Positions 24,749 to 37,200 of a DNA stretch of 64,000 bases are shown one piece after another. Each line of letters starts with the position of its first letter. The first letter of the stretch is position 1. The stretch is from Episyrphus balteatus (taxonomy: Eukaryota > Arthropoda > Insecta > Diptera > Syrphidae), in the NCBI RefSeq assembly GCF_945859705.1, contig NC_079134.1, positions 165,451,718 through 165,515,717 on the forward strand, read 5' to 3'. Made by a program: the position numbers and the translations under genes. The notes beneath the pieces are model-generated. The model saw nothing but the letters and a program-made list of their open reading frames with translations. It was not told where the DNA came from and did no database searches.

Positions 24749-25679
24749 GAGTAGGATGGTATAAGAGTGCGCGGTTGATAAGAGTGCGCAAAGCGATTTT
24801 CTACGGTTTGAAATTGATTATAAGACTTATTTTGGAAAGATCTAAATGAGTTTGATCTGCTCTCAAAATTTCATGCAAATGTGTTTGTAAACAGAGGTGC
24901 TAGTTAAGTTTAAGTTTTTTAGCACTTTTCCAATTTTTCTTGCCAAACAAATTAAATTTTCCGCTAAACAACAAAAAATTACAATAAACAAAGTATGGGA
25001 GATTGAAAAGTCGACAAAAAGAAAACATTTGCGGAACACGGAAGATTGGTCATAAAGTGCATTGTGAAATACATATATATTCTTCGATTACATGTCTGAA
25101 CGTGTAAGAGTGCGCACCATGATGATGTATAAGAGTGCGCGGGTTATAAGAGCAGTAAATGCTATCCAAGGCTTCAAAATAACTGGTATTGTCCATATAC
25201 CAGCAAACAGCAGCTAGAAAAAGCAATTCCAACCAAAAAGAAACCAAATACAAGTTTTACAAAAAACAAGCGAATGAAAGTAACTAGGAAATATTAAAAT
25301 TTTCTCGGAACCATTATTCGAAGACTAAACTGATTGTTACTCATGCAAAGAGTGATGGGTTGAAAAATACTCTGTTTATTTAAAGATAGGCAGTTTTATT
25401 TGCGACTTTTGTACGAACTTACACCTGTACGCAGCTGCGCACTCTTACAAACTAAGCCGCGCACTCTTACACAATAGTGTGTATAAGAGTGCGCAAATGA
25501 CCTAATGTGGTATTTTGTTTATAACTATTGAATTAATACATTTTTGTTACCAGTTTTAAGTTTTTGTCGTTGCTTTGATTATAAACTAAAAACTTTTTAT
25601 AAAAAAGTAGTTAAATTCTTTTAGTTATTGTTTTATTTGGTGTTTTGTCTAAAATGCGCACTCTTATACCACCTTACCC
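24749..25679. mobile_element. TA-flanked inverted-repeat element with many GCGCACTCTTATA motifs
   Basis: The left end (GAGTAGGATGGTATAAGAG) and the inverse of the right end (GGGTAAGGTGGTATAAGAG) match with three differences and both continue into TGCGC. Both ends adjoin TA, consistent with TA target duplication as in Tc1/mariner/pogo-type elements. The 13-bp motif TATAAGAGTGCGC or its near match occurs eight times: forward at 24760, 24777, 25103, 25128 and 25482, reverse at 25437, 25459 and 25656. No intact transposase is present. A frame near 25147 (RAVNAIQGFKITG) faintly resembles the helix-turn-helix start of pogo-like transposases. Confidence 0.75.
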
Positions 25680-25687
25680 TATATTTT

Positions 25688-26472
25688 ACTTGCGATATAG
25701 GTAGAGAATGCCAAAAAAGTGGGTCTCGCAGTTCTGTCTGTCTGGCAATCTGTCTTTCTGTATATACCTCGAAGTACAGCCTAAACTAGTAAAACAATTT
25801 TCTTCAAACTTGTAATTTCACAGTTTTGGATAATTCTCTTGAGGAGTACCTAATTGAAGTTTTTTTTTTAAACCAAAACTAACAGTGCCTGCCGTATAAC
25901 GAAAATAGAAAAGTATTTTTTTTTTTTCAAAAACGGATCTAACGATTTCGATTAAATTTTTTATGTGTAATGTTAAAAATAAGAACCAACTCTAAAATAT
26001 AAAAAAAGTTTTGAACCGTTATTAACGGTACCTGCCATAGAACAGTTTTTTGGTTTCTGAATATCTTTTATACAACTAACCCGATTATAAAGAACATTTT
26101 TATACAAAAGCGTTTAAATAGCCGTTATAGTAAAATTTTAGAAAATTTTCAAAAAACATATTTTTAGATGAAAAAAATTCCAAAAAATTTTTTTTTCTTT
26201 GAAAAATTAATGCAAATTGAAAAATGTTATAAAATTTTTCTATATAAAAATTTTATTTTTAAACTGCTTCGACGATTTTCAAAAGTGTATTTTCTAAAAA
26301 TTCGTTTTCAAACAAGAAATAAGATGGTATATATTGTTTTGTAATCAAAATCATTAAGAACGGTGTTTCATCAATTACATATAAAAACGGATTTTATGTA
26401 ATTTGTATTCAAATTGTAATTCTCCTTATGAGGAGAATTATAAATGCGCGACCCAGTCGTGCATTTTATTAG
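25688..26472 (+). repeat. Dispersed repeat, copy 2 (GTGGGTCTCGCA family)
   Basis: This shares with the block at 5126-5716, in order: TTTACTTGCG near the start, CCAAAAAAGTGGGTCTCGCA followed by a CTGT-rich run, an ACGGATCTAACGATTTCGAT core, and the end CGACCCAGTCGTGCATTTTA. It is about 200 bp longer than copy 1, with extra A/T-rich sequence in the middle. It directly abuts the end of the TA-flanked element. Confidence 0.6.
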
Positions 26473-26478
26473 CCTGAC

Positions 26479-26512
26479 TTCTTCGATTAATAAGACGTTA
26501 TCACGTCAAAAA
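26479..26512 (-). repeat. 34-bp dispersed motif containing GACGTGATAACGTC, copy 1
   Basis: On the minus strand this reads TTTTTGACGTGATAACGTCT then TATTAATCGAAGAA. It differs at only a few positions from 37201-37234 on plus. The core GACGTGATAACGTC is itself an inverted repeat. Confidence 0.6.
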
Positions 26513-29488
26513 TAGAACAACACTGAAAGGCTGCAGCCGCTCAAGGTCAACATTTTCATGAGTTTTAAATTTTGATGTTTGTGTGTTTAATGAAGAAAAT
26601 CCTTGCTCTAGGCTGTTCCACAATGTGTCATTTTGCGGTCCGTAAAATTGATCAGCACATCAATTTTTTCTGCTCCTACTTTTGAGGTTAAACATTTCAA
26701 GTTTCCGAAACCCATATTTGTATTGTTATTTTATCTCAGTTTATCAACACATTAATGTGTTCTTTCAAATAGTTTATTAAATTTCAGTTCAAAATTTGTT
26801 CCTGTGCTCAAAAAATTCGTAGACAAACTAGTCACGAAAAATTTGGAAGCATGTGTGCCGACTTAGCATTTTTAAAAGTACTGGATACCAGAAATAATTA
26901 TTGTTTATGAAATTATTCGTAGTATAAAAAGTGATTAAAAAAAATAAAAAGAATCCTCCTTTCTGTTGTAAAAAAAACTTGCTATTGAAGGCCATAACAT
27001 TTTAACATTCGCCTCTAAACGAAAAGTAGTAGCTGGAATGCTTGCACCACAATCATAACCATCAATTAACAAGATTTCCAGACCACCAATCAAATGTCAT
27101 GATTATGTAACATTCAATAGGAGTAGGTACGAGTAACTTTGCGTGAATAAAAAATCAGTTTAAATTAACACTTCCAACAAAAAAACATCAAGAAAGTTGT
27201 AAAATGCACTCAAGTCTTGGAATGCACTCTTGTGGAACAATTTTTAAACACAAAAAACTAATTTTGCAATTGCCGTATTAAATATCGATCTGCATTTGAA
27301 AAGAAAATTATTAACCAAACCCACCTTTTTTCATTTATTTTTGACTTCAAAAGATTGTCTACAATTTTGTTAAAATGTCATGAAGCCAACATACACACTA
27401 GACTTGTACCTGGGGTACTTGTCAAACTTTCTAAAATCACAGGCGGTGGTCCTGTGTGTATTTTAAGCCTGTTCGACATCGATCGTTTCGTCGGTCGTCT
27501 TAAATTGCTTATCAATCGAAAGGAAATTGCTTTTTCCAATAAGTCGGCAAAAGAAAAATAAACAGTGTTAAACTGCAGCTCGATTATGCAACACTAAAAT
27601 CCAGTCATTTGCATTTGCAACAAACTCAGACGCATTTCCGCATTTTGCCGCTGCAGAGTTCAATTTTCCATGCAACATGGAACTTTTATAAACCGATACT
27701 TACTCTAGTAGTCTAGTGTTCCGATTAATTTGATTCGAACAACCTGCGGGTAATATTGTTTTTAGGTTAGCAAAGCAAAGAAAGGATTTTTGTTAGAGAT
27801 ACAGGAAATACTTGTGTATAGACTTTCCTCAGACTCAGACTATGGCTCTTATAATAAATTTCATTGGATAATATTGGCAACACGACCAAGTAAAAGGCTT
27901 ATAGCTACGGCCGGTTAGTGAGACATTGGATGGCTTTTACTGGTCTGTTGCAATAATCGTACAATGTATCTATCTATTTGTCAAAGTGGGGGCAGCAGGT
28001 TCGCAGATTTTGTTTTGACATAACACTTGCTGTGCAGGAGTATTATGCGTTTAAGTTTTGAGTTATGCACACGACTACCCTTAATCTAAGGTGAATATTG
28101 TCTGTAGTAACATTTTAATAAAACTAAATTAATGGAAACCTGAAGAGATATCTAAGAAAAATATGGAAAATAAATTAATTGTATAAGAGTCTATAAGAAA
28201 CGGTTAAACCAGCCAGTGGTGGAATAAGTTATAGCAAAAATGAACAATTTACAAAAATGGATTTCTTCACTTTTCCACCAATCTTTAAAAATGCTGATAT
28301 AATCTCAATTTCATTTGAGTTTTTTTAATAGATTCGTCAGTTATTTTCCTTTTTAACCCTCCCTTTTTCATTTTCCTCCATGAATTTCTATTATGGTTTA
28401 TTTCATCTTCTTTCAATTAACAGAAAAATTCCCTTTCAACTGAACTTGAAATCGTTATTGCATAGCAGAATGAAGTAAAAACTTATCAACTGTTTTATAA
28501 AAACAAGATAAACTCAAAATGAAGCAATAATGTTCGTTGTGATCACGATAGAGGTTGTCCGTCCATGTCCATAGCATATTTTGCCTGGCGTTATGAAAAT
28601 TGCCCCGCACGTACTTATAGTGTTGACCCGCGACAAATGAATTTTTGCCCCAGTTATTTTGGTATGATGCAACAGCGCGAAACAGTCAGAGATCGTACAC
28701 CGGAATGAGTTCCAAGGTCTTGGCAGTTAAAATGCAATTTGTGCATATTTCTCTTCTCTCTCTCGTCAATTGGCATTTCTATCTGAAAATCGAATTCAGT
28801 AGATGAACTGATTGCATCCATCCGTGAGACCGTGACAACAAGTAAGTAACTTTTTGTTTTTCCCAAACTACGAAATTGCATCAAATGAAAGTGAGTGAAG
28901 TGTGATTGGAAGCTTGCAACATCTTCAAGACGACTCAACGACGTTGACATCCTCGTTAGAGCATTTTCCAAAAGCCTTACTATTTTGCAAGACTAAGTTT
29001 ATTCAATGATTTCTTATTAAATGAAACTATAATCACACAGCTGTCTTCCAATTTGCAACTGCTGCCAGACAGAGTTTGAAAAGTTGCTATAAGCTTACTA
29101 GCTAGTTGAAATTGTTCATTTTTTCAAGCATTAAATCGCAACTTACTCAATGCGATTGTAATAAGATGAAAATATGCTTGCTTCGAATTATTAAATTACT
29201 CATAAAATAGACGTACATGATTGTTGTGTTGTGAAGAGGTCATAAAAAGGTAGTTGAACTTTTGTTTTTTAATTATTTCAAAGAGAGTGAATAAATTGGA
29301 GCTACATCGTGAAGGTTAAAAATGTAATTATATAACTGACCTAGTGTTGTTTTATTTATTATACATACGAAACACTAGATACATTTTAGTCATTTTGTGG
29401 TGTTATGATTGCTTGATGAGCATGTTTTTTTGGACTAACTAAATATTTTTATTGAAGATCTTCGTAATAAGTTGAGGATGTGCAGCTA
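26513..29488. other. Gene-free stretch
   Basis: No supportable gene. The part at about 27560-29050 is less AT-rich than average and has open frames (27355-27561 plus, 28654-28971 minus), but neither has a usable ATG with splice or signal context, nor a recognisable motif. It could hold conserved regulatory DNA or unrecognised exons. Confidence 0.4.
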
Positions 29489-30517
29489 GACTGGGCCAAA
29501 AAAAAAAAAATTTTTTTTTGAAAGTTACTTCGAAAATCTTGTTCAGGATGATGAAAAAAAAATTTGGTGAAAATTTGAGCCGTTAAAAAAAATTTTAAGA
29601 GGTCTATCATCGGTGTTTTTTTATTTTTATACATGATATGATGTTTTACAACAGAACTACTAGACGATCAAAGTAAAAAAAATTCTGTTCATTTTTTCTT
29701 ATATAAAATTAAATCTACAAAAAAGATCTAATTGAAAATTTTCGTCAGATTAGCAAGATGTTTTCTTGTAGGGACTTAAACGTTCTATAAAAAGTTCCTT
29801 GGCAGCAAATTAAATGCTTTAACCGTTTAGAAGATAATCGTATTCAAATCGCAATGCATACTTGTCATAAGAAAACTATTGAAATCAGTGGGCATTGGTT
29901 TTGATACGAATATCTTCTTAACGGTTAAAGCAATTAATTTGCTGTCAGGGAACTTTTTATAGAACGTTTAAGTCCCTACAAGAAAACATCTTGCTAATTT
30001 GAAAATATTGGATTTTCAGTGAATTAGAAAATTTTGAAATTGAAAATTGATTTTTTAATTTTTTTCTCGATTTAAATCGTGAATAACTTCTTTAGAACTC
30101 AATTTAGGGAAAATTACTAGGGGACCTTTTTTGTAGAGAATTAAATTTCCTATAAGAATCTGTCGTGGTTTTATTTTTCTATTCACTTATTTGCTCATCA
30201 CAAAATTCCAAAGTGAAACAGTCAAATTGAAAAAACACTTCGATTTAAAAAGCTTAATTACTCGAATACGGCTCGTCTTTTTTGTAGGAAATTTAATTTT
30301 ATATAAGAAAAAATGAACAGAATTTTTTCTTAATTTGATCGTCTAGCAGTTCTGTTGTTAAACATCATATCATGTATAAAAATAAAAAACACCGATGATA
30401 GACCTCTTAAAATTTTTTTTTTACGGCTCAAATTTTCAACAAATTTTTTTTTCATCATCCTGAACAAGATTTTCGAAGTAACTTTCAAAAAAAAAATATT
30501 TTTTTTTTGGCCCAGTC
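29489..30517. mobile_element. Fold-back (long inverted-repeat) element 2, 1029 bp, TA-flanked
   Basis: The ends are GACTGGGCC and GGCCCAGTC, each bordered by TA (29487-29488 and 30518-30519), consistent with TA target duplication. Outer arms of about 240 bp (29489-29728 and 30278-30517) are inverted copies. A second, nested palindrome of about 250 bp (29749-29998) lies left of the overall centre, so the element is built of several related modules. A module containing TTTTTTGTAG and CTATAAGAA recurs at about 30128 and 30279. No transposase frame is present. It differs in sequence from the palindrome at 19535-20466. Confidence 0.8.
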
Positions 30518-31136
30518 TAATGTACACATACCTGCTTCCATGTTTTATGAGTATGTTTTTACTGTTGTAAAAAATAGTTCCTTTTAAAGGGTTTTTTCTT
30601 ATATATAAATAATACAAATTTCTATTCGTACAATACCGAATTTTTTTATGTTGTGTTGAGGAGAGATATTAAGCGATATTAAGCGATCTTTTTTGGGATT
30701 ACCAAGATTTTGCCCTTTTTCAATATCTGGATGAATTAAAATTTGTTCATATTAATATTTAGAAGTAGAGGGCAAAAGTTGACAAAATTATGAGTGGTGC
30801 GAAAATTTTGGATAAATGGTGTATGAAAGGAAAAAAATAAATTCCCCAAAAAAAAAAAATTGTGTGAAAGGGTGTAGGTGGTAGAAAAATCGTGGTTTTT
30901 AAAATTTCTTCCGAAAAAATTTAAATACAAAAGTTGTTAATATCACATCGATCTACAACTTTTACTCAAATAATTTCTTATATAATCTCAAAAATAATGA
31001 GAAAAATGCAACAATACGATTTTTTGTTTTTTATTTTTATAAATACAAAAATATAGTTGCATTTAAACAAAACTTGGTTATAAGTCATATTTTTTTTTTG
31101 TTTTTAACATATTTTTTTTTTTTTTTTTTATTGTCT
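30518..31136. other. AT-rich spacer without a gene
   Basis: Contains only A/T-rich sequence, including a 17-base T run just before the LINE fragment. Nothing else is supportable. Confidence 0.6.
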
Positions 31137-31510
31137 CTAAGCAGATTGCATATCAGCTCTGTAATAGGTGTCTTAACAGGACACTGTCTCATAGGTAGAC
31201 ACGCCATAAGACTTGGCGTAATCTCTAACGACTTCTGTAGAAGTTGCCTTGATGAGGAAGAAGAAGAAACAATCCAACATCTTCTCTGCTCATGTCCTGC
31301 CCTTTCCAGTAGACGTAAAAAATACCTGGAAAAATATTTCTTAGAAGATACCAGTGAGCTAATCAATACTGACATCTTCAACCTTCACCGCTTCACTGGT
31401 TTAATTAGTGAGGAATTTCCTCACAAAATCATGGTATCACAACGGACCAATAAATGGTCTAAGTGTGTCAGTTGTTTTCCTGACAGCCATTTCTACCTAA
31501 CCTAACCTAA
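31137..31510 (+). mobile_element. Non-LTR retrotransposon 3' fragment (end of ORF2)
   Basis: The plus frame ending at 31505 contains VLTGHCLIGRHAIRLGV, then CRSCLDEEEEETIQHLLCSC and PALSSRRKKYLE. The order LTGH...C-x2-C...HLLCxCP is the familiar C-terminal end of ORF2 in insect LINEs of the I/Jockey/R1 types, after reverse transcriptase and RNase H. The upstream domains are missing, so this is a 5'-truncated copy, which is typical of LINE insertion. The fragment ends with three to four CCTAA units (about 31496-31510). Clade assignment is not possible from this short piece. Confidence 0.7.
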
Positions 31511-31794
31511 CATATTTTTAATTTATTCAGCAAAATATTGTTTTTGTTTAAATTTTTGAAGAATTTAACTTGAATTAGCCTTTTGTTTCAATCAAAAAAG
31601 TTTCCGAAAAAAATGTTTGATTCTTGAAAAGTTAGGTATGCCGTGTTTAAGATTAAAATCTTTTATTAAATACTGTTTAGAAGAAATAACTTTTATTGCA
31701 GAAAACATTGGGTACATTTAGAAAATAAAAACAAACAAAAAAACGAAATTTTTAGATCTATGTATTTTTGATATAAATTATCGTCTAACTTTTT

Positions 31795-32183
31795 TTATTT
31801 GATGGTCACGTTAAATCTCCCCTTTTTTAGAATCTGATGTTTTTTTAGGTATTGCCATATTTCGGGCCTCAGGTTGCTGCCGATGCAATAGAGTTTTTCC
31901 TCGAGGGCAATATAAGAGGCTTCCTGGTTCAAACGTACACTTAAAAACTTTAAGTTTTCATTGGTATTACCAAATATTTTTATTGGTCTTACTAAACTTT
32001 TGACCTAAACGAAAAAAAAAATCCTGATTTCGCAAAATCATTCCGAATAATAGTTAAATCAATGTGGTTTTCATTGATTTTACGTTGTTTTATGGTGGCT
32101 TTTCCCTCAGTATACATCATTTCTATAGAAATAAGTATAGTCCTCAATATAGGAAGTTTAAAATAAAAGCAAGAGGATTGCAT
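31795..32183 (-). pseudogene. Orphan coding remnant of unknown protein, one frameshift
   Basis: On the minus strand the frame from 32183 reads into MMYTEGKATIKQRK and NHIDLTIIRNDFAKSG, and stops at 31992-31994. A different frame starts at 32004 and continues open for 69 codons: LVRPIKIFGNTNENLKF, RLNQEASYIALEEKLYC, RPEIWQYLKKHQILKKG, ending at a stop at 31795-31797. The amino-acid composition is balanced and unlike the low-complexity frames around it. The two frames would join if one A were missing near 31998-32002, so this is most simply a pseudogene or a homopolymer error. Alternatively TTTTCGTTTAG at about 32005-32020 is a splice acceptor and the second part is a terminal exon. I do not recognise the family. 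Confidence 0.45.
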
Positions 32184-32228
32184 TCTCTATCAGAGACACA
32201 TTTAGAATGGGTCTAGTTAAAAAATTGC

Positions 32229-32255
32229 AAACAAAAGAGCTTACGTCCGAACCTT
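32229..32255 (-). repeat. Short dispersed motif, copy B
   Basis: The minus strand reads AAGGTTCGGACGTAAGCTCT followed by TTTGTTT, matching the copy at 6651-6679 with few changes. It is the only copy seen in reverse orientation. Confidence 0.5.
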
Positions 32256-32259
32256 TTTT

Positions 32260-35200
32260 TTTACAGAAAACTATAATTTAATTGTAGTTATGAAGATGTC
32301 TGAAAAAAAAAACATATTTTATGTTTCTTACACGAAAACTACATCAAATTTAACAAAAAAAGATAAAAAAATAGTTAAAATATTGTATAAGCTACTTTTG
32401 AAACAAACAAAAAAAAATCAAATGGTTTCAATGAGAGATTTTACTAAGCTATTACAGTTGACCACCTGGGAATAGGTCCAAGCAATAAATCTTATACACA
32501 AACTCAGACATTTCTCTTATACAATCAAAAACAAGAAAGGTGCATTCGTCTCAGGTTTGGCAAAAAATTTCGCTGAATGAAATATATTTTTATGGAAATA
32601 TTTAGAAAACTACACATTTTTTTTTTTTTGCAATTATTTGTATCCTATATATTTTTTATCTTGTTTCAGTCTAAGCAAAAATAGCTGTACCTAACATCTG
32701 AACTTTGTAATTCGTTATTCATGAAAGCAAAAATAACATGACAATCACACTTTGGAACATCAAATCGCGCATAAGCCACAAAAAATATATAAATTCAGTA
32801 CATTATAACATTATTTTTATAAACTAATTTAAATGCAAGAAATGTTTAACCACGAGTTTTCCCTTTTGGGAGCAACAAAATGAAAAAAAAAAAAAAATAA
32901 ACATCCGAAAATATGTATTGTACATTTGTCTTCATGCAAACAGTTCACAAAGTTTTGCAAAGTTTTTGATATTTAATACATTTTTTGATTATCTAGCTAT
33001 CACGTTTTAGACAGTAGCTGTCACGTTCTTTCAACTATCGCCTTTGGTCTGGGTTGGGTGTAAGTTTTTGATCGAATTTTGAGCACATACTCGTGTACTT
33101 GTAGATGAATCGAGGATGGATTTTTTATATCATTTTAATGTTAATTTATTTTTCGTGCGATATACTTTTGAAAATTATTATGTAATTTAATTTTTTTTTG
33201 TTGTTTTATTTCGAGGTAATAATAACTTGTAATTTCGTAAAATGGCTATTTCATTATTTGAATACGAAAACAGTTTTGAGGAATAAATTCAGTTTTGGTG
33301 AAGGGTTTTGGGCAGTCATAAATTTTTTATAGTAATTGCTATAATTTAAAACACTTTGTAGTGAAGAATCTGACAAGTAAAAATATTTTATTATTCAATG
33401 ATATTGTGCAGGAGTCAAACAAAAAAAAACTCATCTCCGTCTGGGTTATTTTCAATTTATGATCTTATCAGTCGCAACTGAATTTGAATGAAATTTCGAA
33501 CAAAATACACATAAACAAAATTCCATTAGCCAAAGACATTGAGTGAGTGTAGTGGGATATAGCCACTGCATTCGTAAGTTTAAAGGTGCCTTATCAGTTT
33601 TTTCTTGTTTTTATTTTTTTATTTTGCAGGTACATGGACTCAAGATCGGAATACTTAATTTAATACTTTAAACTCAAAAAGAGCAAAAGAGTATTATTTC
33701 ATGCCAATCTGGAAGACGAAACATTGGAAATTGAACAAAAATGTCGGAATCAAATAACACCCAGTGACTTATAAGTCGTACGTGACCTTTGATATTGCCA
33801 ATTTTGCGCACCCTAAACTTTTTTAAACAATTTAAAAATAAGTAAATGATAAGTTTAACATTAAAATGAAAACATTAACATTGAAGAAAATCAAACGAAA
33901 GGAGGAGGGAGAGACAATATAGATATTTCTGACACCTTACCTTATGTCATAATTTACTTTGAACACTTAACTAAATAGGTTGTAAGACGGTGTTGATTAG
34001 TTGGAAATTAATGTCAAGTAGGCAGTTTAGTTTGAATAAGCGCATACTGTTTGAAATGACTCAATGAAAATCGTTATCAATTCAGTAATTGAGACAAAAT
34101 CTACACCTACAACACGTAAAATGCATTTGCATATTGTGTTAATACCAACTTTTGTGCAATGTCAATGAAGTCTGCCAATCAAATTTTTAATAAACAAAAT
34201 GAATACAATTTGTGCAACATACTTTTTAAAAGATTAATATCTAGTTGAACTAAAATTGTACACATTCCATAGACAATTGGGTAATGCAGTCTGGCTAACT
34301 ATTATAAAGATTGCGAAATGAGTGCTACCAAATCGCTATTACTGAATTGTGTTACCAGGATATTTTCTTTATAATTCTTACTCATGGGTTTCATGCAACT
34401 TCAGCTAACCGAATGGTTAATAGCTCAGTTCTCTGGAGCAACTCTCTCCTTGATGATTTCGAGAAGATTACTTTTTTTCACTTTTCTGCTGGTATTTGGA
34501 TACGGCTGATAAAATTGTATCTTTTTCTTTTTGGATATTTGACTGCCACACTTAATTTTTTAATTATTGGGCCTTACTAATAATCAAACGCTAATGTCGA
34601 ATATAAGTTAACCAGATGCTTTAACAAAATGCTTCCAGTAAACAATTGCGGTTGTAGTTGAGATTTTATTTTTTTTCATTGTGTTTTTTTTTTTTTGTTT
34701 ATTATTTTTCAAAAGAATATTCGGTTGTGATAGACAAATTTATCATGTGAAAATATTTAGATATTTGTTTTAATTTTTTCAAAAATCTGGAATCGAATTT
34801 AGTGTAGAAATTTTTTTTTTTTTTCATTGCAAAATATCACAGAACGAGAATTTTTTTCGATTTTTTTTTTTCAAATCAAACTAGAAAACTTTTTTGTATT
34901 TTTGTCCTTATTTTTCGACAAAGCTTTGGTTATTTTATATTTATATTCGTTCAATAATCTAATCAGAATTTATTTAAGACCATTATCTGAAATATGCATT
35001 GCGTAAATTTCAAAATATTAACATTTTAATGCAACCATCTCGAACAATTTTTCATGTATAGTTTTTTAATTGAGAGTGGTTTTAAAACCTCTTTTTCTCG
35101 GCTTTTTTTTTTTTTGTTATAGAACATTTTGGACTGAAAATTTACAACTTTTCGTTTTTTGTTCATGTAATCTAATTTCCTGTCCATAAATGAATGTGCA

Positions 35201-37200
35201 AACCAAAAACAAAGTCACTTTTTATTTAGTGCTCGACTTTAAACATGAATTTTCGTGTATTAAATTTTGATGTTTTGCTAACGACTAAACTGGAGATTAA
35301 ATTCATTATTGGTATGCGGATTTTCTAAAATCTTTAGGTTTTCATTAAATTTTATTTTATTAGTAAGGCCCATTGTGACATATGAAATTCCTTCAAGTTT
35401 AGGGTAATATCGAAGTTTTCTTATTAAAAAAAAAGCTGTTAGTGAAATTCCATCGGTAATATTCCGTCTGGGGCCTTATTTTATAAAAAAAAAAATATCG
35501 TTGAAACTAATTCGTGGTTGTTCAAATGCGATTACGTACATATTACGATATAACGTTTCGATAATCGGAATTCACTGCAGAGATATTTTTGGCCTGCTCC
35601 AAATTAGTTTTTTTTTACGAAAATGTTCGTAAAATGAATGACTTAACTTACAAATCCCAACCACACCTATTTGCATGGTATTACTTTTTACAGGATGAAA
35701 ATTTTTTTGAAGAATTGCTATGGTGAGAATGTACTTCTTCATGACAATAATGTTCTTTATTCTAGTTTTTCTTGCGGGGTTAAGATTTAACCCAAGTTAT
35801 CTTAATCTTTTTGATGACTTAGCTGTGGATTAACTGAAATACATTGTTTTAAATTTAATTGCATGAGTTTTATGGCCTTTCGTGTATTCATTCTGCCGTA
35901 AAACCTTTTTCCATGATCAACTAACTACAAGTTAAACCAGGACTGAAAAATTACCCTTAAAGACTTTGTCAATATTCCTGAGAAAAGGTCAAGATTCTAT
36001 TGCATGGATATAAACCCGGAACCATTGGTATGACAACCCAATACGATTCCCATGCCATAACACCGCGGAGAACATCAAAATAATGCTATGCCCCACAAAT
36101 AAAAGTTGTTTGAAAAATTACATTACAAACATTACATAAGACTTTCTTCTGAATTATTTATCAAACAAAATAATTAGCTGTTTTTTGTTTTCATTACATT
36201 AACAGGTAATAGCATCAGACTCCTTGCAAAATTTAAGCCATCATATTATCTTCAGAAGACATCTTACCATCGACTCCTTTAATGGAACAGCGATTTAGCT
36301 AAATAAAAAATTAAAAACAAATATGTCACTTAAGAGTGACAATTTAATGCAATTATCAAATAAATTAAAAGTCTTGCAAAATGAATACTGGTAATAGAGC
36401 CAGTCATTGTAAGAAACAAAAAACAAAAAAAAAGAAAGACCTGCAAATAGCCACACGTCACAAGCACATCTCTGAAGCTAAAAATGGTAAATGGAATGCG
36501 GTAAATTCATAAAGACCACCTGCGTAAAAAAATAACTCTAAGTCTGATATTATCTCCAAATGGAAATAAATTATCAATAGGAATCTTGTTGAGGTGACTT
36601 AATCATCACCCTGATCATCAGTGTCCAAAGCTACTACTCATTCATTAATACCAATAAAAAATCCAATTTATTTGCTTAAAAATGAGATTAAAAAAATGTA
36701 ACAGTAATGTCACATTTAATGTAATCTTATCTGTTTTATAATAATACCAGGTTTTTATGGGCTCATAAATTAATTTAATTCCTCATTTCTTTCTATTTGT
36801 TTTGATAGTTACTATTCGGGTTATGCAAATTATTAGCGCCAGAAAATGAAAGAAGAGGAAAAATGTGAGAAAAAACGCATATTACTTTCAATTACTCTAT
36901 TTATTTGGTTAATTACAAAGTTATTATACTGACTGAGTAAGTTACTTAAATGTCATTTAAGATATGGCAAGTTAAAATAGTTCCTTGTCATTATCATTGC
37001 GGGCAAAGCTTAAGTGTGGCATACTCTTAGGTAGTTATTTAGTCACCAATATTTTTCTACTATCCCACTTGGATTGTCATCACGCGAAAGCTACATATGT
37101 ACATTCATTTAAGACATGCCATACAGTTACAAAGGCAAGTAATGGATTTGTAAAAAATTCCAAAACTGAGTCTATTAAAAATTGTGTTTAGCTCAAAATT
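32260..37200. other. Gene-free AT-rich stretch
   Basis: Nothing supportable as a gene. The stretch is dominated by long T tracts (34630-34870, 35100-35120). Open frames at 34311-34580 and 36985-37191 have no domain, signal or splice support. Confidence 0.5.

Noticed and set aside
28654..28971. 105-residue minus frame
   Set aside because: Its composition is fairly balanced, but it has no promoter, signal, domain or splice evidence, and it sits in a generally less AT-rich segment where chance frames are longer.
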